64,000 nucleotides of DNA from Ruegeria atlantica (GCF_013032505.1 NZ_WQCG01000002.1:949171-1013170), one strand, 5' to 3'; positions 34,652 through 44,001 are shown, numbered from the stretch's first letter. Numbers and translations: made by a program. Notes: a model not told the origin generated them from the letters alone.

Positions 34652-35707
34652 ATGCCTGCGCCAAAGAGTACGTTCAAGGCCGCGCTGGCCGCCGGGCAGC
34701 CTCAGATAGGCTGTTGGATTGGAATGGCCGATGCCTACGCGGCGGAAATCGCCGCAACCGCTCGGTTCGACTGGCTGCTGGTCGATGGGGAACACGCGCC
34801 GAACGACCTACGCACAGTTTTGGAACAGGTGCGCGTTATCGAAAGCTCTGGCAGCGTACCCGTCGCGCGCCTCCCGATTGGCGAGACCTGGATGATCAAG
34901 CAGTATCTGGATGCCGGCGTTCAGAATATTCTGGTTCCGATGGTCGAAAGCGGCGATCAGGCGCACGATCTAGTGCGCGCCGTGCAATACCCGCCGCATG
35001 GGGTGCGCGGTGTCGGCTCGGCGCTGGCGCGCGCTTCGCACTTTGCTGCAATCCCTGACTACCTGAAAACCGCGGACGATCAGATCTGCCTGCTGGTGCA
35101 AGTGGAAAATCGCGCCGGGCTGGACGCGTTGGACGATATTCTGGCTTCCGGCGTAGACGGGGTTTTCATAGGCCCCTCGGATCTGGCCGCCGATATGGGG
35201 CATATCGGCAACGCCGCCCACCCCGAGGTCGAGGCTGCTGTTCTTAACGCGCTAAAACGGATCATCGCATCGGGCAAGGCGGCAGGTATTCTGACGATGG
35301 ATCCGGCAATGCAGCGCAAGTGTCTGGATCTGGGCGTCACCTTTCTGGCCACCGATATTGACGTTGTCCTGTTCGCAAAGACCGTCCGCGCGTCGGCGGA
35401 TGCAGCCCTGGCCCTTTTGCCGGATCAGAGCGTATCGGGCACTGCCCAGACCGATGCCGCCAGCAAGTACCTGAAGCAATTGTGTAAACACTGGTCCCAC
35501 AAAGCTGAGGTCTCATTCGATGACAATCAGGGCCGTGTTGCGTTTCCCGACGGAGATCGGGTTACGTTGACGGCCACAGCAGAACGCCTGTCAATCGAAG
35601 CTGAAACGGGACCGCGTGGTGATTTGGCCCGATGGCAAAAAGTGATCGAGGCGCACCTGGTCCGTTTCGCCTTCCGCGAAGATTTCAGGATCGACTGGGC
35701 CAGATAG
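34652..35707 (+). CDS. hpaI: 4-hydroxy-2-oxoheptanedioate aldolase HpaI fused to DUF2218
   Basis: HpaI cleaves its substrate to pyruvate and succinate semialdehyde. Residues 1-258 form the class II aldolase barrel with His48 (LLVDGEHAP), Arg73, the metal residues Glu152 (VQVENRAG) and an aspartate in IGPSDLAADMG. Normal HpaI is about 260 residues. This protein continues to 351. Residues 269-351 (YLKQLCKHWSHKAEVSF, then AHLVRFAFRED) match DUF2218, which is normally a separate protein of unknown function. The fusion is in one uninterrupted frame. Confidence 0.93.
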   Translation: MPAPKSTFKAALAAGQPQIGCWIGMADAYAAEIAATARFDWLLVDGEHAPNDLRTVLEQVRVIESSGSVPVARLPIGETWMIKQYLDAGVQNILVPMVESGDQAHDLVRAVQYPPHGVRGVGSALARASHFAAIPDYLKTADDQICLLVQVENRAGLDALDDILASGVDGVFIGPSDLAADMGHIGNAAHPEVEAAVLNALKRIIASGKAAGILTMDPAMQRKCLDLGVTFLATDIDVVLFAKTVRASADAALALLPDQSVSGTAQTDAASKYLKQLCKHWSHKAEVSFDDNQGRVAFPDGDRVTLTATAERLSIEAETGPRGDLARWQKVIEAHLVRFAFREDFRIDWAR

Positions 35708-35741
35708 TCCGAAGATCAGCCTCTGAACCGGAAAGAACGCG

Positions 35742-36470
35742 ATGCCCGATCCCATATATGCCATCGGAGATATACATGGGCAGCTCGAAATGCTGCAGGA
35801 TGCGCTGGCGCGGATCGAACAGGATGGCGGCCCGGACGCAAGAATTATCTTTATCGGTGATTATACAGACCGGGGCCCCGACAGCCGTGGGGTTCTGGAC
35901 TTACTGAATCAGGGAAAGATGGAAGGCCGAAACTGGATCTTCCTGCGCGGCAATCACGACCAGATGTGCGGGATGTTTCTGGAGGAATACCCTCGCAATG
36001 ACGCACGGCTGCTTGTTGGATATCATTGGCTGCATCCACGGATCGGCGGGGTCGAAACGTTGAAGTCTTATAGGGTCGACGTGGTCGAGGGCAATCGCAT
36101 CTTTCAGATCCACGCCCGCGCCAAAGCGACGGTTCCGCAGGCCCATATCAACTTTCTGCAGGGGCTGCTGCCCTGCCATTTGGAGGACAATCTGCTATTT
36201 GTTCACGCTGGCATCCGGCCCGGCGTTCCGCTGAACCAGCAGGACCCAGACGACATGATTTGGATCCGCGACGAGTTTCTGGACTTCAAGGCCCCTCACC
36301 CCTGGCTGGTGGTTCACGGCCACACCCATGTGGCCGAGCCGGAACATCACGGCAACCGTATCAATCTGGATACAGGAGCAGGCTATGGCCACGCCCTTAC
36401 AGCTGCCGTGTTTGAAGGCGCCACCTGCTGGGTTCTGGATGCGGGTGGACGCAGACCTTTGACACCCTGA
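35742..36470 (+). CDS. PPP-family serine/threonine phosphatase-like metallophosphoesterase
   Basis: A 242-residue phosphatase with the three metal motifs of the PPP family: GDIHGQ, GDYTDRGPDS and RGNHD. Later histidines lie in LLFVHAGI and VVHGHTH. The family removes phosphate from proteins or small molecules. It lies 34 bp after hpaI on the same strand and may share the transcript, but a pathway role is not evident. Confidence 0.92.
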   Translation: MPDPIYAIGDIHGQLEMLQDALARIEQDGGPDARIIFIGDYTDRGPDSRGVLDLLNQGKMEGRNWIFLRGNHDQMCGMFLEEYPRNDARLLVGYHWLHPRIGGVETLKSYRVDVVEGNRIFQIHARAKATVPQAHINFLQGLLPCHLEDNLLFVHAGIRPGVPLNQQDPDDMIWIRDEFLDFKAPHPWLVVHGHTHVAEPEHHGNRINLDTGAGYGHALTAAVFEGATCWVLDAGGRRPLTP

Positions 36471-36766
36471 GGTAACCTCTGACTCACATTGTGCAAACAT
36501 ATAGATTTTCCACCGGCGTTTCTATTCCGGTTTTGCCCGACGAAGATCTTCAGGTCACGAGACCCTTGGGTAACTGGGAAAGAACCGACTACTCAGCCAT
36601 CTCGACGTACTGGCAAACTCGATAATGGCCAGGCGCGACTGGCTTCCAAAGAACCTCGAACTAAAAAACTTGTTTTTCGGTCAGATACTTCGCGAAACCC
36701 TACTGGAATGTTCTCTGAGTGAGGCGTTCAAACCGATGGCTCCAAAACGAAACAGCATTGACATTA

Positions 36767-36801
36767 GTTTCATTTGTAACGATAGTCGTTGCAAATGAAA
36801 C
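36767..36801. promoter_or_regulatory. Operator of the MhaAB-like operon (two MarR sites)
   Basis: GTTTCATTTGTAAC (36767-36780) and GTTGCAAATGAAAC (36788-36801) are reverse complements except one base. Together they make a 35-bp palindrome, 38 bp upstream of the operon. The same 14-bp site type flanks the marR promoter at 44424-44465. The rest of 36471-36838 shows no convincing gene. Confidence 0.75.
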
Positions 36802-36838
36802 GACATGAGTCGCAAGCAAATTACTTTGGGAGAACACA

Positions 36839-37789
36839 ATGGCTAAGGCATTCGCATCTCAGGGAGATTTGGTTGAAAAAACGATCAGCTTCACCGAGGT
36901 GGGTGAAGGGTTATGGGCCTTTACTGCCGAAGGAGATCCCAATTCCGGCGTGATCATCGGTGATGACAGCGTAATGATCGTCGAAGCGCAGGCAACGCCA
37001 CGGCTGGCAAACAAGGTGATCGAGAAAGTCCGTGAAGTAACCGACAAACCGATCACGCACCTGGCGCTGACCCACTATCACGCAGTTCGTGTTCTTGGCG
37101 CCTCGGCCTACGGTGCGGATCAAGTACTTATGTCCGAAACATCCCGGGGACAGGTTGTTGAGCGTGGTCAGGAAGACTGGGACAGTGAATTTCAGCGCTT
37201 CCCGCGCCTGTTCGAAGGCCATGAAAGCATTCCGGGGCTGACTTGGCCCACGACCACCTTCAGGGATCGCATGAGCGTTTATCTTGGCAACCGGCGCGTT
37301 GACCTGATGCATCTCGGACGTGCCCACACTGCAGGTGACATTGTTATTCATGTCCCTGACCAGAATGTCATGTTTACCGGTGACATCGTCGAATACCATT
37401 CGGCCTGCTACTGCGGTGACGGTCATTTCAACGATTGGGGCGGCACGCTCGACAATATCGCTGCATTCGATGTTGACGCCATTGCACCGGGTCGCGGGGA
37501 TGCGCTGATCGGCAAAGACATGGTTGAGGCGGCAATCGAGTCCACCCGGGACTTCGTCGAGAGCACCTATCTTCCCGCGGCGAAAGTTGCGGCGCGCGGT
37601 GGAACTCTGAAAGAGGCCTGGGACGCTGTTCGGGACGCCTGCGACCCGAAATTCGCGGACTACGCCATCTACGAACACTGCCTGCCGTTCAACGTAGCGC
37701 GCGCTTATGACGAGGCGCGCGGCATCGACACGCCGCGCATCTGGACGGCGCAACGCGACTTGGAAATGTGGGAGCAACTGCAGGGTTGA
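36839..37789 (+). CDS. Metallo-beta-lactamase-fold hydrolase of an aromatic operon
   Basis: A 316-residue MBL-fold protein. The core is present (NSGVIIGDDSVMIVEAQAT, then HLGRAHTAGDIVIHVP, then VMFTGDIV). The first metal motif, normally HxHxDH, reads HYHAVRV, so one metal site is altered. Relatives with this change occur beside aromatic hydroxylases. It heads the operon with the flavin hydroxylase and may act on a thioester or lactone intermediate. The reaction is unknown. Confidence 0.88.
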   Translation: MAKAFASQGDLVEKTISFTEVGEGLWAFTAEGDPNSGVIIGDDSVMIVEAQATPRLANKVIEKVREVTDKPITHLALTHYHAVRVLGASAYGADQVLMSETSRGQVVERGQEDWDSEFQRFPRLFEGHESIPGLTWPTTTFRDRMSVYLGNRRVDLMHLGRAHTAGDIVIHVPDQNVMFTGDIVEYHSACYCGDGHFNDWGGTLDNIAAFDVDAIAPGRGDALIGKDMVEAAIESTRDFVESTYLPAAKVAARGGTLKEAWDAVRDACDPKFADYAIYEHCLPFNVARAYDEARGIDTPRIWTAQRDLEMWEQLQG

Positions 37790-37814
37790 GCGCCTGAAGG
37801 GAGGGGATTCTTCG

Positions 37815-39449
37815 ATGTTCGATGACCGTTACAAGCTGGCTTACAAAAGCTATCCATACGAAAAGTCGCCGGATCAGAACCTGGACGTACCGGTACGCCA
37901 CCCGGTTGTAATCATGGGCGGGGGGCCGATCGGGATCGCCACCGCGCTTGACCTCGGCCGTCAGGGTGTTCCTGTCGTGGTTCTTGATGACCATGAAGGT
38001 ATCGGCATGGGCAGCCGGGCCATCTGTTTCGCAAAGCGGTGCCTGGAAGTCGCGGATCGCTATGGCTGTGGTGAGCCGATGCTCGACAAGGGAGTCGTCT
38101 GGAATCTCGGCAAGGTTTTCCACCGCGACGATAAAGTGTTCGAATTCAATCTGCTGCCGGAGGGCGGGCATAAATACCCCGCCTTCATCAACCTTCAACA
38201 ACCTTATTTCGAACAATATATGATCGACCGCCTGCGCGAGTTGCAAGACGAGGGTGCCCCGATCCAGTTGCGCGGTAAAAACCGTGTCGACACGGTCCAG
38301 GTGCTCGATGATCACGTCGTTTTGACGGTGATGACACCAGACGGACTCTATACGCTGGAAGCCGATTGGCTGATCGGTTGTGATGGTGCAAATTCACCGC
38401 TGCGCGGGATGCTCGGACTTGATTTCAGCGGCCGCGTCTTCGAGGACAGCTTTCTGATCGCCGATATCAAACTGAAAGGCGATCTGAATTTTCCCACCGA
38501 ACGCTGGTTCTGGTTCGAGCCGACACACGGTTCGGGTGCCTCTGCCCTTTTGCACAAGCAGCCCGACGACGTCTGGCGGATCGATTTTCAGATTGGCTGG
38601 GATGTGAACCGAAAGGAAGAACTGAAAGAAGAGAATATCCGCCGACGGTTGGATGCGATGCTGGGGGACGTGGACTATGAAATGGTCTGGTCCTCGATCT
38701 ACACATTCCAATGCAAACGAATGGAAAGCTTCCGTTCTGGTCGGGTGATTTTTGCCGGCGATGCAGCGCATCAGGTTTCGCCCTTTGGTGCGCGCGGCGC
38801 CAATTCCGGTATGCAGGATGTCGACAACCTCGGCTGGAAACTGGGGTTGGTAATTCAAGGCAAAGCGCCGGAAAGCCTGCTTGAAACTTACAACGACGAA
38901 CGCATCCATGGCGCGGATGAGAACATCCTGAACTCCACCCGCTCTACCGATTTCATCACACCGAAATCTGAAACCAGCCAGATTTTCCGCGATGCGGTCC
39001 TAAGCCTGAGCGGAACCTATGAATTCGCGCGACCGATGGTGAATTCGGGCAGGCTTTCGGTCCCTTGTGTTTACAGTGGATCACGGCTCAATTCAGCCGA
39101 TGCACTTGCGGGCGGTCCCGAGCGGACCCAGCCAGGGGCCCCCTGCCCTGATGCGCCTGTAGGCGACGAATTCCTGCTCTCTAAACTTGGCGACAAGTTC
39201 ATTCTTTTGACAATCGATACAGAAGCACCGGACGTTCTGGAAGAAGATGGGGTCGTCGCGCGTCGGCTGGCGCTCTCGACCCGCGACGACCCGACTGGTC
39301 AACTCAAGAAACGCTACCTCGGCGAAGCCACTTCTGCAGTCTACCTGATCCGCCCCGACCAGCATGTCGCGGCCCGTCGAGCAGAATTCAACGAGCCCCT
39401 TATGCGCGCGGCCTTGCGCCGGGCCATTGGCAAGGAGGCAAACCAATGA
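37815..39449 (+). CDS. Class A flavin aromatic hydroxylase, MhaA-like
   Basis: A 544-residue FAD monooxygenase. It has the dinucleotide fold VVIMGGGPIGIATALDLG, the DG motif in ADWLIGCDGANSPLRG and the GD motif in GRVIFAGDAAHQVSPFGARG. The start at 37815 follows GGGAGG. Its size and the small partner gene that overlaps it match 3-hydroxyphenylacetate 6-hydroxylase MhaAB of Pseudomonas putida, which makes homogentisate. A related 3-hydroxyaryl hydroxylase is the alternative. A maleylacetoacetate-type isomerase later in the operon supports a homogentisate- or gentisate-type route. Confidence 0.85.
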   Translation: MFDDRYKLAYKSYPYEKSPDQNLDVPVRHPVVIMGGGPIGIATALDLGRQGVPVVVLDDHEGIGMGSRAICFAKRCLEVADRYGCGEPMLDKGVVWNLGKVFHRDDKVFEFNLLPEGGHKYPAFINLQQPYFEQYMIDRLRELQDEGAPIQLRGKNRVDTVQVLDDHVVLTVMTPDGLYTLEADWLIGCDGANSPLRGMLGLDFSGRVFEDSFLIADIKLKGDLNFPTERWFWFEPTHGSGASALLHKQPDDVWRIDFQIGWDVNRKEELKEENIRRRLDAMLGDVDYEMVWSSIYTFQCKRMESFRSGRVIFAGDAAHQVSPFGARGANSGMQDVDNLGWKLGLVIQGKAPESLLETYNDERIHGADENILNSTRSTDFITPKSETSQIFRDAVLSLSGTYEFARPMVNSGRLSVPCVYSGSRLNSADALAGGPERTQPGAPCPDAPVGDEFLLSKLGDKFILLTIDTEAPDVLEEDGVVARRLALSTRDDPTGQLKKRYLGEATSAVYLIRPDQHVAARRAEFNEPLMRAALRRAIGKEANQ

Positions 39450-39637
39450 ACGACCTGATCCTGACCCCCAATATTGACGGAACTGACGATTTCTACGCCG
39501 AACTTTTGGCCACCCACGAGGGCAAGAGCAAGGAAGAAAGCGATGCGATCAACGCGCGTTTAATTCTGATTTTGGCCAACCATATCGGCGATCGCGACGT
39601 CCTGAGCCAGGCGCTGAGGACCGCAGACATCACGTAA
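39446..39637 (+). CDS. Small DUF2783 protein, MhaB-like hydroxylase partner
   Basis: A 63-residue acidic helical protein whose start overlaps the hydroxylase stop (ATGA). DUF2783 proteins sit next to MhaA-type hydroxylases. In Pseudomonas putida the similar-sized MhaB is a coupling protein needed for productive hydroxylation. The pattern DDFYAELLATHEGKSKEES then ARLILILANHIGD fits. Assignment rests mainly on size and context. Confidence 0.75.
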   Translation: MNDLILTPNIDGTDDFYAELLATHEGKSKEESDAINARLILILANHIGDRDVLSQALRTADIT

Positions 39638-39653
39638 TCCAAGGGAGGAAACC

Positions 39654-40688
39654 ATGAACATCAAACTAAAGGGCAACACCATGCTGCTCGCCGGCATTGC
39701 AACCGTTGCAATGTCCATCGCGACAACGGCCGCGGCCGAAACCAAGCTGGCGCTTTCAAGTTGGCTGCCGCCACGCCACCCAATCGTGGTTGACGCGATC
39801 AAACCCTGGGCCAAACAGGTGGAAGAAGTCACCGATGGTCGCGTAACTGTACGTGTTCTTGCAAAGCCCATGGGCCCGCCTCCGGCGCATTACGACATGG
39901 CTGCCGAAGGTATTGCCGACATCACCTACGGCCTTCATTCATTCACCACCGACGACCGTTTCACCCGCTCTCGGATCGGGCAGTTTTCGTTCATCGGTGA
40001 CGACGCTGTTGCCGGGTCTAAGGCGTTCTGGAATGTCTATTCCGGCCCACTGGAGGCGCAGAAAGAACATGAAGGCACCAAGCTTCTCGGGCTTTTTGTG
40101 CACGGCCCAGGCATGTTGCACAACAATGTCCGCAAGATCGAGACAACGGACGATTTCGCAGGCCTGAAGATCCGCGTACCCGGCGGCTATATCTCGGATC
40201 TCATGTCCGGTCTCGGCTCTACGACGCTGTTCATGTCATCGGGCGAAGTCTATGAAAAGCTATCGCGCGGTGTGATCGACGGCGTGACGTTCCCGTACGA
40301 TGCTCTGGCTGCGTTCAAGCTGACCGAAGACGTCAAGTACACGATGCAAGTCCCCGGCGGCATCTACAACACCACTTGGTTCATGGTCATGAACGAAGAC
40401 AAATGGAACGAGATCTCAGAAGAGGATCAGGCGGCCATCGAGGCGATTTCCGGCGAAGCCTTTGCCACACTGGTTGGCGAAGCTTGGGTTGGTGCAGACG
40501 AGAAAGGCAGCGCCGCGGCCGAAAAGGCCGGGATCGAAATCTACGAAGCGCCAGCCGAAGTCGTTGATGCGATCAAATCCCAGGCAGCAGATGCCGAAAC
40601 AGCGTGGTCAGAAGCCATCTCGGCGGACGGCTATGACGGGGCGGCAGCACTGGAAGAAATGCGCAAGCAAGCTGGCGTGGACTTCTGA
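39654..40688 (+). CDS. dctP: TRAP transporter solute-binding protein DctP
   Basis: A 344-residue periplasmic binding protein with a signal peptide (cleaved near TTAAA, residue 26) and the TRAP pattern LSSWLPPRHPIV, GLKIRVPGG and DGVTFPYDA. The conserved arginine of the middle motif (KIRVPGG) binds a carboxylate. It is the first of three TRAP genes and probably captures the aromatic acid used by the hydroxylase. Confidence 0.95.
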   Translation: MNIKLKGNTMLLAGIATVAMSIATTAAAETKLALSSWLPPRHPIVVDAIKPWAKQVEEVTDGRVTVRVLAKPMGPPPAHYDMAAEGIADITYGLHSFTTDDRFTRSRIGQFSFIGDDAVAGSKAFWNVYSGPLEAQKEHEGTKLLGLFVHGPGMLHNNVRKIETTDDFAGLKIRVPGGYISDLMSGLGSTTLFMSSGEVYEKLSRGVIDGVTFPYDALAAFKLTEDVKYTMQVPGGIYNTTWFMVMNEDKWNEISEEDQAAIEAISGEAFATLVGEAWVGADEKGSAAAEKAGIEIYEAPAEVVDAIKSQAADAETAWSEAISADGYDGAAALEEMRKQAGVDF

Positions 40689-40691
40689 TCA

Positions 40692-41240
40692 ATGGAGCGG
40701 CTTCGCCATCGTTTCCCCGACCAGCCCCCCGAAGAGGGGCTGGACATCGGATTGCTGCTCGACAGATCGCTGGGTGTCGGAGCTGCGCTGATCCTGTTCA
40801 GCATCGTCCTCATCACTTGTGTGGATGTGGTTGGCCGCTACCTGTTCAACGCGCCGCTTTCCGGCGCCTTCGAACTCACTGAAATTCTGCTGGCAGCACT
40901 AGTTTTTCTGGCTCTGCCACTTACAACAGAACGCCGCGAGCATGTCGAAGTAGACCTGCTGAATCTTGCGCTTGGAGGTAAGGCCCAACGTCTCATGTCG
41001 GCCTTTGCGGGCCTGTTTTCCGCGGCGCTGCTGGCCACCTTCGCCTGGCGTCTTTTCACCCATGCGGCCAAAGCGGCCCATGATGGCGCGGTGACCAATG
41101 CGCTAGAGATTCCGTTGGCGCCATTCGGTTACCTGGCCGGCGTTTCATGCATGGTTTCGGCATTCATCGCTTTTCTGCGTGGATTGCAGCCACCCGTCGA
41201 GCACAAGACTGACAAAGACCACCTGGAGAGCGCGCCATGA
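40692..41240 (+). CDS. dctQ: TRAP transporter small permease DctQ
   Basis: A 182-residue four-helix membrane protein with the DctQ pattern VDVVGRYLFNAPLSGAFELT. It pairs with DctM; its stop overlaps the dctM start. Confidence 0.92.
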   Translation: MERLRHRFPDQPPEEGLDIGLLLDRSLGVGAALILFSIVLITCVDVVGRYLFNAPLSGAFELTEILLAALVFLALPLTTERREHVEVDLLNLALGGKAQRLMSAFAGLFSAALLATFAWRLFTHAAKAAHDGAVTNALEIPLAPFGYLAGVSCMVSAFIAFLRGLQPPVEHKTDKDHLESAP

Positions 41241-42553
41241 TTGAATCTCTGATCGGCTTTGCGATCCTTCTGGGTCTCATTCTCCTGCGCGTACCCATTG
41301 CATTCGCAATGGCGGCCGTTGGCGGCTTCGGTTTCGCCTTCATGCGCGGCTGGGAACCGGCCTGGGCTATGACAGGTCAAGTGGCCTTTGACACTTCCTT
41401 GTCTTATTCCCTTTCGGTCATACCTCTGTTCATCTTCATGGGAAACGTATTGGCCGGTTCAGGCGTAGCTCACGGCCTGTTTGCAGGTGCTGATCGGCTT
41501 TTTGGCAGATTGCGCGGCGGGCTAGCCATGGCCTCGGTCTTTTCCTGCGGAGGCTTTTCTGCGGTCTGCGGCTCGTCGCTGGCCACGGCAGCGACGATGT
41601 CAAAAGTGGCAATGCCTTCCATGCGCCGTTTTGGTTATGATGATCGGCTGGCGACAGGTTCCATCGCCGCTGGTGGTACGCTGGGTATTCTGATCCCTCC
41701 CTCGGTGATCCTGATCATTTATGGCCTGCTTACCGAAACCAATATCGCAAAGCTCTTCATCGCTGGAATCGTGCCCGGCATCATTGGCGTCCTGCTCTAT
41801 CTTGGCGCGGTTATGGTGGCCGTACGGATCAACCCCGCCCTGGCTCCGGAAGAAGAGAACACCGAACCGATGAGCCGGTCCGACGTCGTGGGTGTCTTTT
41901 GCGTGTTGGGCCTCTTCCTTTTCATCATGGTCGGCATTTATGGTGGCTTCTTCACTCCGACCGAGGCCGCCGGGATGGGCGCAGGCGCAGCCGTGCTGAT
42001 TGCATTGGCCCTCAGGACAATGACATGGCGCGGCTTTTTCACGGCCACGCTGGATTCGATCCGAGCGACGGCAATGATATTTGCTGTCATCATCGGCGCA
42101 GAACTTTTCACTAACTTTATCAACTATGCCGGTTTGCCGGATGCACTGTCGGGTTTTATCATCGATAATGAGTTACCAGTCTGGGCTGTGATCCTGTTTA
42201 TCATCGCAACGTACATGGTGCTTGGCTGCGTTCTGGAAAGTCTTTCGATGATCCTTCTGACGGTGCCGGTCTTCTACCCGTTGATGTTCGAGCTTGAGTT
42301 TGCAAACGAACTGCTTCTCGATCCGGAAAACGCGTTGATCTGGTTCGCAATTGTCGTCGTCGTGGCCACAGAAATCAGTCTGATCACACCACCAGTGGGC
42401 ATGAATGTTTTCGTACTGAAGGGTGTACTGCAGGATGTTTCACTCGGAACCATCTTCCGCGGCGTGCTGCCCTTCTGGATCGCGGACATCCTGCGGCTGA
42501 CGTTGCTCATCCTGGTCCCCTCGCTTTCGCTCTGGTTGGTGGGGCTTATGTGA
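41237..42553 (+). CDS. dctM: TRAP transporter large permease DctM
   Basis: A 438-residue, 12-helix permease. Typical motifs are LGLILLRVPIAFAMA near the N-terminus, GGTLGILIPPSVILIIYG in the middle and LITPPVGMNVFVLKG near the C-terminus. It carries out sodium-driven uptake with DctQ and DctP. Confidence 0.96.
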   Translation: MIESLIGFAILLGLILLRVPIAFAMAAVGGFGFAFMRGWEPAWAMTGQVAFDTSLSYSLSVIPLFIFMGNVLAGSGVAHGLFAGADRLFGRLRGGLAMASVFSCGGFSAVCGSSLATAATMSKVAMPSMRRFGYDDRLATGSIAAGGTLGILIPPSVILIIYGLLTETNIAKLFIAGIVPGIIGVLLYLGAVMVAVRINPALAPEEENTEPMSRSDVVGVFCVLGLFLFIMVGIYGGFFTPTEAAGMGAGAAVLIALALRTMTWRGFFTATLDSIRATAMIFAVIIGAELFTNFINYAGLPDALSGFIIDNELPVWAVILFIIATYMVLGCVLESLSMILLTVPVFYPLMFELEFANELLLDPENALIWFAIVVVVATEISLITPPVGMNVFVLKGVLQDVSLGTIFRGVLPFWIADILRLTLLILVPSLSLWLVGLM

Positions 42554-42612
42554 ACGGCTGCCCCGTGCGCCGCCCCGACCCTAAAAACCGCTCCCTCGGA
42601 AAGGAGAAACCG

Positions 42613-43158
42613 ATGAAAATAGAGAAGATCCACCACGTTGCTTACCGCTGCAAAGACGCGAAAGAGACGGTCGAATGGTATGGAAAGATGTTGAACATGG
42701 ACTTCATACTGGCCATCGCCGAGGATCATGTCCCTTCGACGCACGAACCCGACCCCTACATGCATCTGTTTCTGGATGCCGGCGACGGAAATGTGCTCGC
42801 GTTTTTTGAGTTGCCGACCAAGCCAGAGATGGGCCGGGACCCGAATACCCCCATCTGGGTGCAGCACATCGCTTTTAAGGTAAAAGATCGCGAAACGCTA
42901 ATTCAGTTCAAAGACCATCTGGAGGCAAACGGTGTCGAAGTGCTCGGCGTGACCGACCATTCGATTTTCCATTCCATCTACTTTTTCGATCCCTCCGGCC
43001 ATCGTATCGAATTGGCCTGCCCAGATCCGGAAGAAGAAGTGATGCTGAAACGCATGGACGAAGTAAAATGGCTGATGCTTGAGGATTGGTCAAAAACAAA
43101 GAAAGCTCCGAAACACGCCGATTGGTTGCACGCAAAAGAGCTCAACAAAACCGCCTGA
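42613..43158 (+). CDS. VOC-fold (glyoxalase/extradiol-like) metalloprotein
   Basis: A 181-residue VOC protein. It has two beta-alpha-beta-beta-beta modules, with candidate metal ligands His9 (EKIHHVAY), a histidine in WVQHIAFKV and Glu in GHRIELACP. The start at 42613 follows AAGGAG. VOC proteins include extradiol dioxygenases, isomerases and lyases. No homogentisate or gentisate dioxygenase of the usual cupin type is seen in the operon, so this protein is a candidate for ring or intermediate processing; that is inference. Confidence 0.85.
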   Translation: MKIEKIHHVAYRCKDAKETVEWYGKMLNMDFILAIAEDHVPSTHEPDPYMHLFLDAGDGNVLAFFELPTKPEMGRDPNTPIWVQHIAFKVKDRETLIQFKDHLEANGVEVLGVTDHSIFHSIYFFDPSGHRIELACPDPEEEVMLKRMDEVKWLMLEDWSKTKKAPKHADWLHAKELNKTA

Positions 43159-43243
43159 CTGGCTGCCCGCGCCGGATGGTATTCCGGCGTGGGGACCGAC
43201 CTTCTACTGGACCTGAACCGGTCAACAATAGAACAAAAGCGAT

Positions 43244-43876
43244 ATGAAACTATACAGCTATTGGCGTTCAACGACCTCCTACCGGGTCCGGATCGTGCTG
43301 AATCTCAAAGGTTTTTCCTACGAAACGATCCCCGTCGACCTTGTTGCCGGAGAACAGCGCGCACCGGATTACGTCGCGCTGAATCCCGGCAAGGGCGTTC
43401 CTACGCTGGCCCTCAAGGATGGCCGTGTGCTTACCCAATCGCTTGCGATCATCGACTATCTTGACGCCACCATACCCGACCCCCCACTCCTACCGGCAGA
43501 TCCGTTCAAACGCGCTCAGGTCCAGGCTGCCGTCCATACGATCGCAATGGACATTCATCCGGTTAACAATCTTAAGGTGACCACGCATCTGAAGACCCGC
43601 TACGGGCTTACGGCCGAGGACGGTATCGAGTGGTTCCGGCATTGGATGACCGAAGGATTCCATGCCTACCAGGCGCTTTTGGCTGAGAACTCCACCTTCA
43701 GTTTTGGCGAAAGACCGGACCTGGCCGATATCTGCCTTGTCGCACAGCTGTACAACGCACATCGCTGGGGCGTCGACATGAACCCATTTCCCCGGCTTCT
43801 TGAGATTGAGGAGCGCGCTCTGGCGCATCCTGCATTTGACGCTGCCCGACCAGAAAACCAGCCCGACGCCCCATGA
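43244..43876 (+). CDS. maiA: Zeta-class GST, maleylacetoacetate/maleylpyruvate isomerase
   Basis: A 210-residue zeta-class glutathione transferase. The active-site loop RSTTSYRVRIVLNLKG, the glutathione-binding NPGKGVPTL and Q(S)LAIIDYLD, and the MDIHPVNNLKV helix are the family marks. It isomerises the cis ring-cleavage product of homogentisate (or gentisate) to the trans form. It is the last gene of the operon and implies a homogentisate- or gentisate-type pathway. Confidence 0.92.
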   Translation: MKLYSYWRSTTSYRVRIVLNLKGFSYETIPVDLVAGEQRAPDYVALNPGKGVPTLALKDGRVLTQSLAIIDYLDATIPDPPLLPADPFKRAQVQAAVHTIAMDIHPVNNLKVTTHLKTRYGLTAEDGIEWFRHWMTEGFHAYQALLAENSTFSFGERPDLADICLVAQLYNAHRWGVDMNPFPRLLEIEERALAHPAFDAARPENQPDAP

Positions 43877-44001
43877 CACGACTAGGGCGCTCATCCGGCG
43901 CACTTAAGACAGTAAAATGTGGCCCGCATCGGAAGGTTACACCCCGCACTCAGGATGGATTAAAGTGCGCCAGAACGGCCTTGGCGGAGCCTGAAGGGTT
44001 A

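Noticed and set aside
33422..34795. Open frame of 457 codons on the minus strand
   Set aside because: Antisense to hpaG, hpaH and hpaI, whose sense products match known enzymes; codon-phase shadow in GC-rich DNA.
36489..36722. 77-codon frame upstream of the MBL gene
   Set aside because: No start context and no homologous pattern; the operator region that follows explains the gap better.
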